A DNA stretch of 64,000 nucleotides from the NCBI RefSeq assembly GCF_018614415.1, contig NZ_JAGGOO010000007.1:1-64000 (forward strand). The letters run 5' to 3'. The DNA comes from Streptomyces sp. ISL-12 (GTDB lineage: Bacteria; Actinomycetota; Actinomycetes; Streptomycetales; Streptomycetaceae). Both the position numbers and the translations under genes were made by a program. Positions 41,921 to 50,179 of the stretch are shown piece by piece. Position 1 is the stretch's first letter. The number at the start of each line of letters is the position of its first letter. The notes below the pieces were generated by a model. That model saw only the letters and a program-made list of their open reading frames with translations. It was not told the origin of the DNA and made no database searches.

Positions 41921-43075
41921 ATGAGCGACAGGCACTTCAGTCAGCACTTCGAGACCCTCGCGATCCACGCGGGCAACACCGCCGACCCCCTGACGGGCGC
42001 GGTCGTCCCGCCGATCTACCAGGTCTCCACCTACAAGCAGGACGGCGTCGGCGGCCTGCGCGGCGGCTACGAGTACAGCCGCAGCGCCAATCCGACCCGG
42101 ACCGCGCTGGAGGAGAACCTCGCCGCTCTGGAGGGCGGCCGCCGCGGCCTCGCCTTCGCCTCCGGACTGGCCGCCGAGGACTGCCTGCTGCGTACGCTGC
42201 TGCGCCCCGGCGACCACGTGGTCATCCCCAACGACGCCTACGGCGGCACCTTCCGGCTCTTCGCCAAGGTCGCCACCGGCTGGGGCGTGGAGTGGTCGGT
42301 GGCCGACAGCTCCGACCCCGCCGCCGTACGGGCCGCGCTCACCCCGAAGACCAAGGCCGTCTGGGTGGAGACGCCCTCCAACCCGCTGCTCGGCATCACC
42401 GACATCGCCGCCGTCGCCCAGGTGGCCCGGGACGCCGGGGCCAGGCTCGTCGTCGACAACACCTTCGCCACGCCCTACCTCCAGCAGCCGCTGGCCCTCG
42501 GCGCGGACGTCGTCGTGCACTCCCTCACCAAGTACATGGGCGGCCACTCCGACGTCGTCGGCGGCGCGCTGGTGGTCAGCGACCCCGAGCTGGGCGAGGA
42601 GCTGGCGTTCCACCAGAACGCGATGGGCGCGATCGCCGGGCCCTTCGACTCCTGGCTGGTGCTGCGCGGCGCCAAGACGCTCGCGGTGCGCATGGACCGG
42701 CACAGCGAGAACGCCACCAAGGTCGCCGACCTGCTCACCCGGCACGCGCGCGTGACGAGCGTCCTGTACCCGGGCCTGCCGGACCACCCCGGGCACGAGG
42801 TGGCCGCCAAGCAGATGCGGGCGTTCGGCGGGATGGTCTCCTTCCGGGTGCGGGGCGGCGAGGAGGCGGCCGTCGAGGTCTGCAACCGCGCGAAGGTGTT
42901 CACGCTGGGCGAGTCCCTGGGCGGCGTCGAGTCGCTGATCGAGCACCCGGGGCGGATGACACACGCCTCCGCGGCCGGTTCCGCCCTGGAGGTCCCGGCC
43001 GATCTGGTGCGCCTGTCGGTGGGCATCGAGAACGCCGACGACCTGCTGGAGGACCTCCAGCAGGCCCTGGGCTGA
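41921..43075 (+). CDS. metB: Cystathionine gamma-synthase
   Basis: A 384-aa PLP enzyme of the Cys/Met metabolism family that makes cystathionine from O-activated homoserine and cysteine, or works in the reverse direction as a lyase. Motifs: YEYSRSANPTRTALE, FASGLAAED, VETPSNPLLGI, VDNTFATPYLQQPL and the PLP lysine in SLTKYMGGHSD. Synthase and gamma-lyase are hard to separate by sequence; the genus usually annotates this locus as the synthase. ATG 41921 is preferred to a long upstream open frame that would overlap the divergent promoter region. Confidence 0.92.
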   Translation: MSDRHFSQHFETLAIHAGNTADPLTGAVVPPIYQVSTYKQDGVGGLRGGYEYSRSANPTRTALEENLAALEGGRRGLAFASGLAAEDCLLRTLLRPGDHVVIPNDAYGGTFRLFAKVATGWGVEWSVADSSDPAAVRAALTPKTKAVWVETPSNPLLGITDIAAVAQVARDAGARLVVDNTFATPYLQQPLALGADVVVHSLTKYMGGHSDVVGGALVVSDPELGEELAFHQNAMGAIAGPFDSWLVLRGAKTLAVRMDRHSENATKVADLLTRHARVTSVLYPGLPDHPGHEVAAKQMRAFGGMVSFRVRGGEEAAVEVCNRAKVFTLGESLGGVESLIEHPGRMTHASAAGSALEVPADLVRLSVGIENADDLLEDLQQALG

Positions 43076-43079
43076 CCGG

Positions 43080-43328
43080 TCACCAGCCCGTCAGCGGCGG
43101 CGTCGTCCCGGACGGCGGCGCCACCCACGGCCGGGCGGTCAGCGCCCAGACCGTGAAGGCCACGGCGGCGGTGAGGAGCAGCAGCCACAGCAGGCGGCGG
43201 GCGGCGGTCCGGCGGCGCAGCGCGCGGTCGCCGAGCCGGACGGCGTCGGCGTACAGGCCGGGCGGTACCCGGGGCGGCGACTGCTCCATGATCCGCCGTA
43301 CCGCAGCCTCCCGTTCGGGCCGGTTCAC
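43080..43328 (-). CDS. Small single-pass membrane protein
   Basis: An 82-aa protein starting at GTG 43328: MNRPEREAAVRRIMEQSPP (soluble helix), a basic RRRTAARR stretch, one transmembrane helix (LLWLLLLTAAVAFTVWALTA) and a short Pro-rich outer tail. It follows the sigma-factor-like gene by 67 nt on the same strand, so it might be its anchor or anti-sigma partner; no zinc motif supports that. Its stop is 4 nt from the metB stop (convergent). Confidence 0.65.
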   Translation of the reverse strand: MNRPEREAAVRRIMEQSPPRVPPGLYADAVRLGDRALRRRTAARRLLWLLLLTAAVAFTVWALTARPWVAPPSGTTPPLTGW

Positions 43329-43395
43329 GGCCGCCTCCCTCCGCCGCCGGTGCCCCCGGCGGCCCCGGCGGGAATCCGCCGTACGCGCGCGTGGC

Positions 43396-43908
43396 TCATG
43401 ACGTCGCCCGCGCGCGGGGCCGCTCCGGTGCCGCCGCCCGGGCCGGCCGTGCCGCTGCGCGCAGCAGGGTCGCCGTGGCCCGGTCGCAGACCGCGCGGAC
43501 CCGGTCCCGGTCCAGGCCCAGCAGGGCCGCGGCCTGCTCCTCGGCGACGCCCTCGTACAGCCGCAGGACCAGGATCAGGCGCTCCAGAGGGCTCAGCACG
43601 GCCAGCGGACCGGCCGGCCGCGGACGGGCGCGTCCGGGGAGGCGGTGGCGGTGCCAGGACTCGCGCGCGAAGCGGGTGGCGAGGTACTGGCGGGCGAGGT
43701 CGTACGGGTCATCGCCGCGCAGCCGGTCCCAGCGCGCGTAGGTGTGGGCGAGGGAGAGCGTCAGGAGGTGCCGGGCGTGCGGATTGTCGTCCGGGGCCTC
43801 GGCCGTGAACAGGGTGGCGGCATGCAGCAGCCGCCCCGCCGCGCCCGCGACGAACGCCTCGAACTCCCGGGCCCGGCGGGCACCCCGCGCCGCATGCCGT
43901 TCGCGCAC
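43396..43908 (-). CDS. RNA polymerase sigma-factor-like protein
   Basis: A 170-aa protein resembling small sigma-70 factors. Residues about 45-90 (HLLTLSLAHTYARWDRLRGDDPYDLARQYLATRFARESW) fit region 2 of the SigE-like Streptomyces group. Residues about 105-155 (LSPLERLILVLRLYEGVAEEQAAALLGLDRDRVRAVCDRATATL) form the region 4 helix-turn-helix. Region 2.3-2.4 promoter-melting aromatics are weak, so it might have lost sigma function. The gene lies immediately upstream of the small membrane protein at 43080. Confidence 0.72.
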   Translation of the reverse strand: MRERHAARGARRAREFEAFVAGAAGRLLHAATLFTAEAPDDNPHARHLLTLSLAHTYARWDRLRGDDPYDLARQYLATRFARESWHRHRLPGRARPRPAGPLAVLSPLERLILVLRLYEGVAEEQAAALLGLDRDRVRAVCDRATATLLRAAARPARAAAPERPRARATS

Positions 43909-44016
43909 CGCGCCTCCCGCCTACGGGCGACCCCGCCGGTCTCATCTGAGGACAGGGCGGCCCGGCGGTCAAGGGCCGGGAACGCATCAGCCGTACGCGG
44001 CCGTACCGAGCGGTGC

Positions 44017-44541
44017 TCAGGAGACCGGCGGTGTCTCCGCGCCGGCGCTCGCCTGGGGGGCCATACGGGCGGACAGGGCGCCGTTGAAGCGCGTGAGGAG
44101 CGCGCAGAACGTCTCGCGCTCCTCCGGCGCCCAGTCCTGGGTGAGTTCGGCCATCAGTTGACGGCGGGAGGAACGCACCTCGTCCAGCCGGGACACCCCG
44201 CGCTGGGAGAGCTGGAGCACGACCGCGCGGCCGTCCTCGGGGTGCGAGGTGCGCTTGACGAGGCCGGTGTCGACGAGCGGGGCGACCTGCCGGGTGACCG
44301 TCGAGGAGTCGATCCCCATGCTCGCGGCGAGCGCCTTGACGCCCATCGGGCCTTCCTTGTCGAGGCGGTTGAGCAGCAGGTACGCGGCGCGGTCCATGGT
44401 GTTGCGCACCTGCCCGACGCCGCCGAGCCGGGTCTGTTCGGCACGACGGGCGAACACCGCGACCTCGTGCTGCAACGTGTCGAGGAGACCGGGGTCACCG
44501 GCGGTCGTCATGTCCATCGACATTTCAGGTGTTGTGGGCAT
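44017..44541 (-). CDS. MarR-family transcriptional regulator
   Basis: A 174-aa regulator: dimerisation helices at both ends and the winged helix in the middle (AAYLLLNRLDKEGPMGVKALAASMGIDSSTVTRQVAPLVDTGLVKRTSHPEDGRAVVLQLSQRG). The full MarR fold is present, unlike the remnant at 36870. It is divergent from the threonine dehydratase gene at 44688, so it may control that gene or a phenolic/drug response. I use ATG 44541; ATGs slightly downstream (MSMDMTTAG) are possible. Confidence 0.88.
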   Translation of the reverse strand: MPTTPEMSMDMTTAGDPGLLDTLQHEVAVFARRAEQTRLGGVGQVRNTMDRAAYLLLNRLDKEGPMGVKALAASMGIDSSTVTRQVAPLVDTGLVKRTSHPEDGRAVVLQLSQRGVSRLDEVRSSRRQLMAELTQDWAPEERETFCALLTRFNGALSARMAPQASAGAETPPVS

Positions 44542-44687
44542 GGCCGGAGGCTCACTTCGTGAAGGGCTGCTGGGTTGGGGGACAGGGTACGCGGCCCGGG
44601 CCCGGGGCGTGGGGGCGCTGCGCAAAGCCGGTCTCGGACGGTGGTCACGAAGACGGGCGTGGCCCGTGAACTGCGATGCTGGATGTC

Positions 44688-45917
44688 ATGAGCTACAGCA
44701 CGGCTGACCTTTCGCGCCCCGTCACCCTCGACGATGTGCGCGGGGCCCAGAAGATGCTCTCGGGCGTGGCGCGGATGACGGCGATGGAAGGCAGCAGGCA
44801 CCTGTCCCAGCTGGTCGGCGCGCCCGTGCACTTCAAGTGCGAGAACCTCCAGCGGACCGGCTCCTTCAAACTGCGCGGCGCCTACGTGCGGATCGCCGGC
44901 CTGCTGCCGGAGCAGCGAGCCGCCGGCGTGGTCGCCGCCAGCGCCGGGAACCACGCGCAGGGCGTGGCCCTCGCCTCGTCGCTGCTGGGCGTGACCTCGA
45001 CCGTGTTCATGCCGAAGGGCGCCCCGCTGCCCAAGATCAGCGCCACCCAGGAGTACGGCGCCGAGGTGCGCCTGCACGGCCAGGTCGTCGACGAGACGCT
45101 GGCCGCCGCCCAGGAGTACGCGCGGGAGACGGGGGCGGTGTTCATCCACCCCTTCGACCACCCCGACGTCATCGCGGGCCAGGGCACGGTCGGCCTGGAG
45201 ATCCTGGAGCAGTGCCCCGAGGTCCGCACGATCGTGGTGGGCGTCGGCGGCGGCGGGCTGGCGGCCGGGATCGCGGTCGCGGTGAAGGAGGTGCGGCCCG
45301 AGGTGCGGATCGTGGGCGTGCAGGCCGAGGGCGCGGCGGCGTACCCGCCGTCGCTGGCGGCCGGGCGTCCGCTCTCCCTCGCCCAGCCGGTGACGATGGC
45401 CGACGGCATCCGGGTGGGGCGGCCCGGTGACGTGCCGTTCGGGATCGTCGGGGACCTGGTGGACGAGGTGCGCACGGTCACCGAGGACCAGCTGTCGGCG
45501 GCGCTGCTGCTGTGTCTGGAGCGGGCCAAGCTGGTGGTGGAACCGGCCGGGGCGAGTCCGGTCGCGGCGCTGCTGGCCGAGCCGGGGTCGTTCGAGGGCC
45601 CGGTCGTGGCGGTGCTGTCCGGGGGCAATGTAGACCCGGTGCTGATGCAGGGCGTGCTGCGGCACGGCATGGCGGCGCAGGGCCGCTACCTGGCGGTCCG
45701 GCTGCGGCTGACGGACCGGCCGGGCGCCCTCGCCACCCTGCTGGGAGTGTTGTCAGCGGTCGACGCCAATGTCCTGGACGTCAGCCATGTGCGGACCGAT
45801 CCGCGGCTCGGACTCACGGAGGCGGAGGTCGAACTGCATCTGGAGACGAAGGGCCCCGAGCACTGCGTCGAGGTCGGCCACGCGCTGCGCGACGCGGGCT
45901 ACACGGTCATGCGGTAG
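44688..45917 (+). CDS. ilvA: Threonine ammonia-lyase with ACT-like domain
   Basis: A 409-aa PLP enzyme that deaminates threonine to 2-oxobutyrate, the entry to isoleucine and a source of propionyl-CoA. The PLP lysine is in SFKLRGAY, the glycine loop is VGVGGGGLAAG, and ASAGNHAQGVALA is the substrate loop. A C-terminal ACT-like regulatory domain (VRLRLTDRPGALATLLGVLSAVDANVLDVSHVR) suggests allosteric control. The length places it with the short biosynthetic/catabolic class (TdcB-like core plus ACT), so catabolic use is equally possible. ATG 44688 starts 12 nt inside the open frame. Confidence 0.9.
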   Translation: MSYSTADLSRPVTLDDVRGAQKMLSGVARMTAMEGSRHLSQLVGAPVHFKCENLQRTGSFKLRGAYVRIAGLLPEQRAAGVVAASAGNHAQGVALASSLLGVTSTVFMPKGAPLPKISATQEYGAEVRLHGQVVDETLAAAQEYARETGAVFIHPFDHPDVIAGQGTVGLEILEQCPEVRTIVVGVGGGGLAAGIAVAVKEVRPEVRIVGVQAEGAAAYPPSLAAGRPLSLAQPVTMADGIRVGRPGDVPFGIVGDLVDEVRTVTEDQLSAALLLCLERAKLVVEPAGASPVAALLAEPGSFEGPVVAVLSGGNVDPVLMQGVLRHGMAAQGRYLAVRLRLTDRPGALATLLGVLSAVDANVLDVSHVRTDPRLGLTEAEVELHLETKGPEHCVEVGHALRDAGYTVMR

Positions 45918-45935
45918 GGCCGCGAGGAGGTTCGC

Positions 45936-45953
45936 CGGGGGCCCAGGCCCCCG
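45936..45953 (+). terminator. Possible terminator after threonine ammonia-lyase
   Basis: cgggggcc paired with ggcccccg (45936-45943 with 45946-45953) gives an 8-bp stem; the two-base loop means the top pairs must open. It is 18 nt after the stop codon, but weaker than the other terminators in the window. Confidence 0.45.
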
Positions 45954-45989
45954 CACCCGGTCACTCGTCCGGGTGAGCCCATTGTGGGA

Positions 45990-46003
45990 CGCGATACATC
46001 GCG
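45990..46003. promoter_or_regulatory. Palindromic operator candidate upstream of the ABC exporter
   Basis: CGCGAT AC ATCGCG at 45990-46003 is a perfect 6-bp palindrome about 150 nt ahead of the ABC ATPase start. Sites of this cgatacatcg type upstream of DrrAB-like exporters are often PadR or TetR operators; no such regulator gene is adjacent here. Confidence 0.45.
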
Positions 46004-46152
46004 ATAGCGTGTGTCCGTGCCGCCGGTGCTCGTGGCACACGGTCCCGTGAGAACGCACGCGCGGAAGCGAAAGAACGCATACATACAGAAAAGCGGGACC
46101 AGAACGGCAAATCTAGGCTTTCCGAAGAATCCCCGACGACGTGGAGACTCAT

Positions 46153-47136
46153 ATGCCTGGCGCCATCTACGCCGAGGGCCTGGTGAAGACCTTCGGCACT
46201 GTAAGGGCTCTGGACGGCGTCGACCTCGATGTTCCCGAGGGCACGGTCCTGGGCCTGCTCGGGCCGAACGGCGCGGGCAAGACCACCGCCGTCCGCTGCC
46301 TGACGACCCTGTTGCGCCCGGACCGCGGCAGGGCGGTCGTGGCCGGTCTCGACGTGCTGAAACAGCCCGACGCCGTACGTCGCTCCATCGGCCTGTCCGG
46401 CCAGTTCGCGGCGGTGGACGAATACCTGACCGGCCGGGAGAACCTCCAGATGGTCGGTCAGCTGTACCAGATGCGCGCGAAGGAGGCGAAGCGCCGCGCG
46501 ACCGAGCTGCTGGAGCAGTTCCACCTCTCCGACGCCGCCGACCGGACCACCAAGACCTACTCCGGCGGCATGCGCCGCCGGCTCGACCTCGCCGCCGCCC
46601 TCGTCGTCTCGCCGCCCGTGATGTTCATGGACGAGCCGACCACCGGCCTCGACCCCCGCAACCGCCAGCAACTGTGGGAGGTCATCAAGCAGTTGGTCTC
46701 CGGCGGTACGACGCTGCTGCTCACCACCCAGTATCTGGAGGAGGCCGACCACCTCGCCCACGACATCGCGGTGGTGGACCACGGCCGGGTGATCGCCCAG
46801 GGCACCTCCGACCAGCTGAAGGCACGCACCGGCGGTGAGCGCGTCGAGGTCGTGGTGCACGAGCGCGAGCACCTCCCGGCCGCCTCGGAGGTGCTGCGCG
46901 GCTTCGGCAAGGGCGACACCACGGTCGAGGAGCACATGCGCAAGCTCACCGTCCCCGTCACCGGCGGCGCGAAGCTGCTCTCCGAGATCATCCGCGAGCT
47001 GGACACCCGCGGCATAGAGATCGACGACATCGGCCTGCGCCGCCCCACCTTGGACGACGTCTTCCTCTCCCTCACCGGTCACGTGGCCGAGTCCGGGGGA
47101 GCCGGCCAGGAGAGCGAACAGGAGACCGCCCAGTGA
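46153..47136 (+). CDS. DrrA-type ABC exporter ATP-binding protein
   Basis: A 327-aa ATPase of the daunorubicin-resistance (DrrA) branch. Walker A GPNGAGKTT, Q-loop in IGLSGQFAAVDEYLTGREN, signature YSGGMRRRLDLA, Walker B VMFMDEPTTGLD; the switch position reads TTQYLEEAD with Gln where many ABC proteins have His, the usual DrrA variant. The C-terminal DUF4162 region (GRVIAQGTSDQLKARTGG ... LRRPTLDDVFLSLTG) is present. ATG 46153 has GGAG seven bases upstream. The permease follows after 55 nt. Confidence 0.93.
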   Translation: MPGAIYAEGLVKTFGTVRALDGVDLDVPEGTVLGLLGPNGAGKTTAVRCLTTLLRPDRGRAVVAGLDVLKQPDAVRRSIGLSGQFAAVDEYLTGRENLQMVGQLYQMRAKEAKRRATELLEQFHLSDAADRTTKTYSGGMRRRLDLAAALVVSPPVMFMDEPTTGLDPRNRQQLWEVIKQLVSGGTTLLLTTQYLEEADHLAHDIAVVDHGRVIAQGTSDQLKARTGGERVEVVVHEREHLPAASEVLRGFGKGDTTVEEHMRKLTVPVTGGAKLLSEIIRELDTRGIEIDDIGLRRPTLDDVFLSLTGHVAESGGAGQESEQETAQ

Positions 47137-47191
47137 GTGCCGTCACCGACACAGTCCGCACGCGCCCGGGCCGAGGGAAGGGGTGCCCCGC

Positions 47192-47998
47192 ATGAGCATG
47201 GTCGCCGACTCGCTGGTCATCGCCCGCAGGAACCTGATCCGGATGACCAGGATTCCCGAGATGCTCCTTTTCGGGGTCATCCAGCCCGTCATGTTCGTCA
47301 TCCTCTTCACCTACGTCTTCGGCGGCTCGATGAGCGTCGGCGGGACCACCGACCCGGACATCTACAAGGACTTCCTGATGGCGGGGATCTTCGCCCAGAC
47401 GGTCACCTTCGCCACCGCCGGCTCGGCCGCCGGCATCGCGGACGACATGCAGAAGGGGCTGGTCGACCGCTTCCGGTCGCTCCCGATGGCGCGCGGTGCC
47501 GTGCTGACCGGCCGGACCGTCGCCGACCTCGTCCAGACGTGCATCACGCTGATCGTCCTCGCGGTCGTGGCGCTGATCGTCGGCTGGCGCACGGGCTCGG
47601 CCGAGCCGACCAACGCCGGGAAGATCCTCGGCGCCTTCGGTCTGCTCCTCCTGCTCGGATACGCCTTCACCTGGATCGGCGCCCTGATCGGCCTGTCCGT
47701 CCGTACCCCCGAGGCGGCGACCTCGGGCGGGCTCATCTGGCTGTTCCCGGTGACCTTCATCTCGAACGCGTTCGTCGACTCCAGCCAGATGACTCCCTGG
47801 CTGCGGCACATAGCCGAGTGGAACCCGTTCAGCGCGACCGTGCAGGCGGCGCGCGAACTGTTCGGGAACCCCGGCGTCGTGCAGTCCGACGCATGGCCCA
47901 TGCAGCATCCCGTCTGGGCCTCGCTGATCTGGTCCGTCCTGATCATCGCGGTCTTCCGGACGCTCGCGGTGCGCAAGTACCGCTCGGCTGACGGGTGA
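47192..47998 (+). CDS. DrrB-type ABC-2 permease
   Basis: A 268-aa membrane partner of the DrrA-like ATPase. Six hydrophobic segments are visible: LLFGVIQPVMFVILFTYVFGG, FLMAGIFAQTVTFATAGS, VADLVQTCITLIVLAVVALIVG, ILGAFGLLLLLGYAFTWIGALIGL, GLIWLFPVTFISNAF, and WASLIWSVLIIAVFRTLAV. The MQKGLVDRFRSLPMAR loop is the coupling element typical of the ABC2 family. Such pairs export hydrophobic drugs or lipids; the substrate here is unknown. ATG 47192 follows aaggggtgcc. Confidence 0.92.
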   Translation: MSMVADSLVIARRNLIRMTRIPEMLLFGVIQPVMFVILFTYVFGGSMSVGGTTDPDIYKDFLMAGIFAQTVTFATAGSAAGIADDMQKGLVDRFRSLPMARGAVLTGRTVADLVQTCITLIVLAVVALIVGWRTGSAEPTNAGKILGAFGLLLLLGYAFTWIGALIGLSVRTPEAATSGGLIWLFPVTFISNAFVDSSQMTPWLRHIAEWNPFSATVQAARELFGNPGVVQSDAWPMQHPVWASLIWSVLIIAVFRTLAVRKYRSADG

Positions 47999-48089
47999 GG
48001 GCTCGTCCACTGTTTGGCCGGTGAGGTCCGGAGCTGGTTCTCTACCCCCGCTCCGGGCCTCGATATTTCGTTCGTGAAGTCCTTTGGGC

Positions 48090-48125
48090 GCGTTCGGACC
48101 TGCGTTCGGACCTGCGTTCGGGCAC
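48090..48125 (+). repeat. Three-copy 12-bp tandem repeat
   Basis: gcgttcggacct occurs at 48090 and 48102, and a third diverged copy (gcgttcgggcac) at 48114. It lies in the roughly 200-bp intergenic stretch after the DrrB-like gene and before the frameshifted remnant; nothing else is visible there. Confidence 0.7.
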
Positions 48126-48198
48126 GGGTGTCCCAGTGGGATGAGTGACTCGCCGGCAGGGGGGACACGAGCGTGCGTGTGAGCCCCACCTCTTCCAG

Positions 48199-48811
48199 GC
48201 CCGCATACAGAAGACGGCCGACGTGCGGGTCCTCGTCGTCGGCGGGCGCCTGTCGCGGTCCGGATCGAGTCCGGCCTGCTGGACTGGCGCAAGGACTGCT
48301 CCGCCCTGTCCAACAGCGTGATCGGTCGTGGACGAGGACGGCGACGCCGAGGGCGGCATCATCGGGGAGTCCTCGTTCAGCAGGGCCGGGCGCAGGCCGT
48401 GCGGCCGGTGTCCGGCAACCTGTCCGCCCGTACGGCCTACGCGGACGGCGAGCGGCGGACCGAGGCGGCCCCGGCCCTCCTGGAGGAGTGGATGCCCGCC
48501 TTCCTCGCCCAGCTCGCCGCCCCCGGTGCGCAACTCGTCCGCGCCCTCACGAGCGGCGGCACCCCTTGCTGTACGTGTTCGACCCCGACCAGGAGTCGTT
48601 CGCCGAGTCCGCCGTCACCGGGGACGGCGGCTGGACCGTGCGCCAGAGCGGTCCCGTCCCGCTGTGGGACGACATCGAGAAGGCCCTGACCGTCTGGGAG
48701 GCCGCAGGGCGCCCGGGCATCGACGCAGTACAGCTCCGCCTCAGTCAGGCGTCGCACCTGTACTGGATCGAGGGCTCCTCGGCCTTGCGCTGGGAACACC
48801 GACTCGACTGA
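48199..48811 (+). pseudogene. Multiply frameshifted gene remnant
   Basis: Coding-like segments change frame at least three times: RIQKTADVRVLVVGG (48199-), then VAVRIESGLLDWRKDCSAL (48252-), then VDEDGDAEGGIIGESS (48328-), then SARTAYADGERRTEAAPALLEE (about 48420-48560), and finally LLYVFDPDQESFAESAV (from about 48564) in another frame to TGA at 48809-48811. The end, GWTVRQSGPVPLWDDIE...AAGRPG, resembles the tail of actinobacterial SAM-methyltransferases of the FxLD/isoaspartyl type, by memory only. No single frame covers it, so it is a decayed gene unless the assembly is wrong. Confidence 0.65.
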
Positions 48812-48902
48812 CCGCACGCGCCGCACGACCATGACGAGGCCCCGCCGTCACCAGGACGCCGGGGCCGGTCAGCGATCAAGGGCCAGGGGCCGTGGGGCGG
48901 GG

Positions 48903-49400
48903 TCAGCCGTTGTACGGCTCGGCCTTGAGGATCTTCACGGAGGCCTTCTTGCCGTTCGGCAGCTCGTACTCCGCGTCGTCACCGACCTTGTGGCCGGTCA
49001 CGCCGGAGCCCAGCGGGGACTGCGGCGAGTAGGTCTCGATGTCGGCGCTCGCGTACTCGCGGGAGGCGAGCAGGAACGTCAGGGTGTCGTCCTCGTCGCC
49101 GTCGAAGGCGATGGTGACGACCATGCCGGGCGCCACGGCACCGTTGGCCGCGGGCGCCTCACCCACCTTGGCGGTCTCCAGGAGCTGGGTCAGCTGGCGA
49201 ACGCGGAGCTCCTGCTTGCCCTGCTCCTCCTTCGCCGCGTGGTACCCGCCGTTCTCGCGCAGGTCCCCCTCCTCACGCGCCGCGGCGATCTTGGCAGAGA
49301 TCTCCGTGCGCGCAGGACCAGTAAGGTAGTCAAGCTCTTCCTTGAGCTTGTTGTACGCCTCCTGGGTCAGCCAGGTGACGTTCTCGCTGGTCTGGGTCAC
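48903..49400 (-). CDS. greA: Transcription elongation factor GreA
   Basis: A 165-aa factor that rescues backtracked RNA polymerase. The N-terminal coiled coil carries the characteristic acidic tip: TWLTQEAYNKLKEELDYL and ISAKIAAAREEGDLRENGGYHAAKEEQGK, with the loop Asp/Glu between the helices; the C-terminal FKBP-like domain ends SPLGSGVTGHKVGDDAEYELPNG. GTG 49400 with GAGGAG five bases upstream is the better start; an upstream ATG adds ten residues with no family match. Neighbours DUF4307 and Mca form the usual actinobacterial group. Confidence 0.94.
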   Translation of the reverse strand: MTQTSENVTWLTQEAYNKLKEELDYLTGPARTEISAKIAAAREEGDLRENGGYHAAKEEQGKQELRVRQLTQLLETAKVGEAPAANGAVAPGMVVTIAFDGDEDDTLTFLLASREYASADIETYSPQSPLGSGVTGHKVGDDAEYELPNGKKASVKILKAEPYNG

Positions 49401-49445
49401 AGGTGCTCCTCGTCCGTACTGGGAATACAAAGCATCGCCCTACCC

Positions 49446-49459
49446 AGGAACATGTTCCT
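49446..49459. promoter_or_regulatory. Perfect 14-bp palindrome in the greA leader
   Basis: AGGAACATGTTCCT is fully self-complementary. It lies 46-59 bp upstream of the greA start on the coding side, a position where a repressor or the 5' untranslated hairpin could act. It resembles but does not fit the actinobacterial LexA box (spacing of the GAAC/GTTC halves is two, not four). The 177-bp region between greA and the DUF4307 gene holds nothing else clear. Confidence 0.4.
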
Positions 49460-49577
49460 CCACGGAAGGGCGAAACCACGAGCCTAACAATTGAGTGGCC
49501 AAAGGGGGAGGACATAAGCCACCAGTTTCCCGTCGGCGCAGGTCAGCCACGACGGAATCCGGCGAAGACCGGTCGGG

Positions 49578-49976
49578 TCAGTCCGCGTGGCAGCCGAGCA
49601 GCTCCGCCGTCGAGCCCGGGGCCTTGGTACGCAGGGTGACGACCTTGTCGAAGCGGGTCTCGTCGCCGGTGAAGCGGAAGTCGGCCCGGCCGACCTCGGC
49701 GCCGTCCTCGGCCTGGGACCGCACGGTGCAGTAGCCGCTGACGCCGGCGTCCTTGTGGACCTCGAGGTGGACCTTGACCGACTTCTCGCCGGTCTCGAAG
49801 GTGATCACCTCGCCGCTGATCTCGTTCTGCGCCACGTAGTGGTAGCCGAACCAGCCGATCAGCGCGAGCAGGGCGACCCCGAGAACGGCGCCGACGATCT
49901 TGAGCGTGCGGTCGGCCTGAGCGTCCGAGGAGCGGCCGTAGCGGCTCTCGGGCGGGCGCGTCGTCGCCGTACTCAT
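49578..49976 (-). CDS. DUF4307 single-pass membrane protein
   Basis: A 132-aa protein starting MSTATTRPPESRYGRSSD, with one transmembrane helix (IVGAVLGVALLALIGWFGYHYV) at about residues 28-50 and an outer beta-rich domain (EISGEVITFETGEKSVKVHLEV ... GYCTVRSQ ... TAELLGCH) containing two cysteines that could form a disulfide. The order greA - DUF4307 - mca is conserved in actinobacteria, which supports the family call. The function is unknown; the neighbourhood suggests a link to thiol stress. It is divergent from mca. Confidence 0.9.
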   Translation of the reverse strand: MSTATTRPPESRYGRSSDAQADRTLKIVGAVLGVALLALIGWFGYHYVAQNEISGEVITFETGEKSVKVHLEVHKDAGVSGYCTVRSQAEDGAEVGRADFRFTGDETRFDKVVTLRTKAPGSTAELLGCHAD

Positions 49977-50179
49977 GATCGTCCTCTCGGCAGGAGCGGG
50001 ACGGACGTCCCGGTAGGGCCCCGGAGCCGGACCCCGGAATTATTCGCCCCCCGATTCGGTCACTATAGAAGCCCCCACTCGCCACCCGACCGCCGCCCCT
50101 CACGGACGCCCCTGTGGGGCGGCACCTATTGGACCGCGCCTGAAGACACCGGGGCGCCGACTAAACCGAGGATCGAGTC

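Noticed and set aside
49446..49459. LexA box in front of greA
   Set aside because: Half-sites GAAC and GTTC are two bases apart rather than four.
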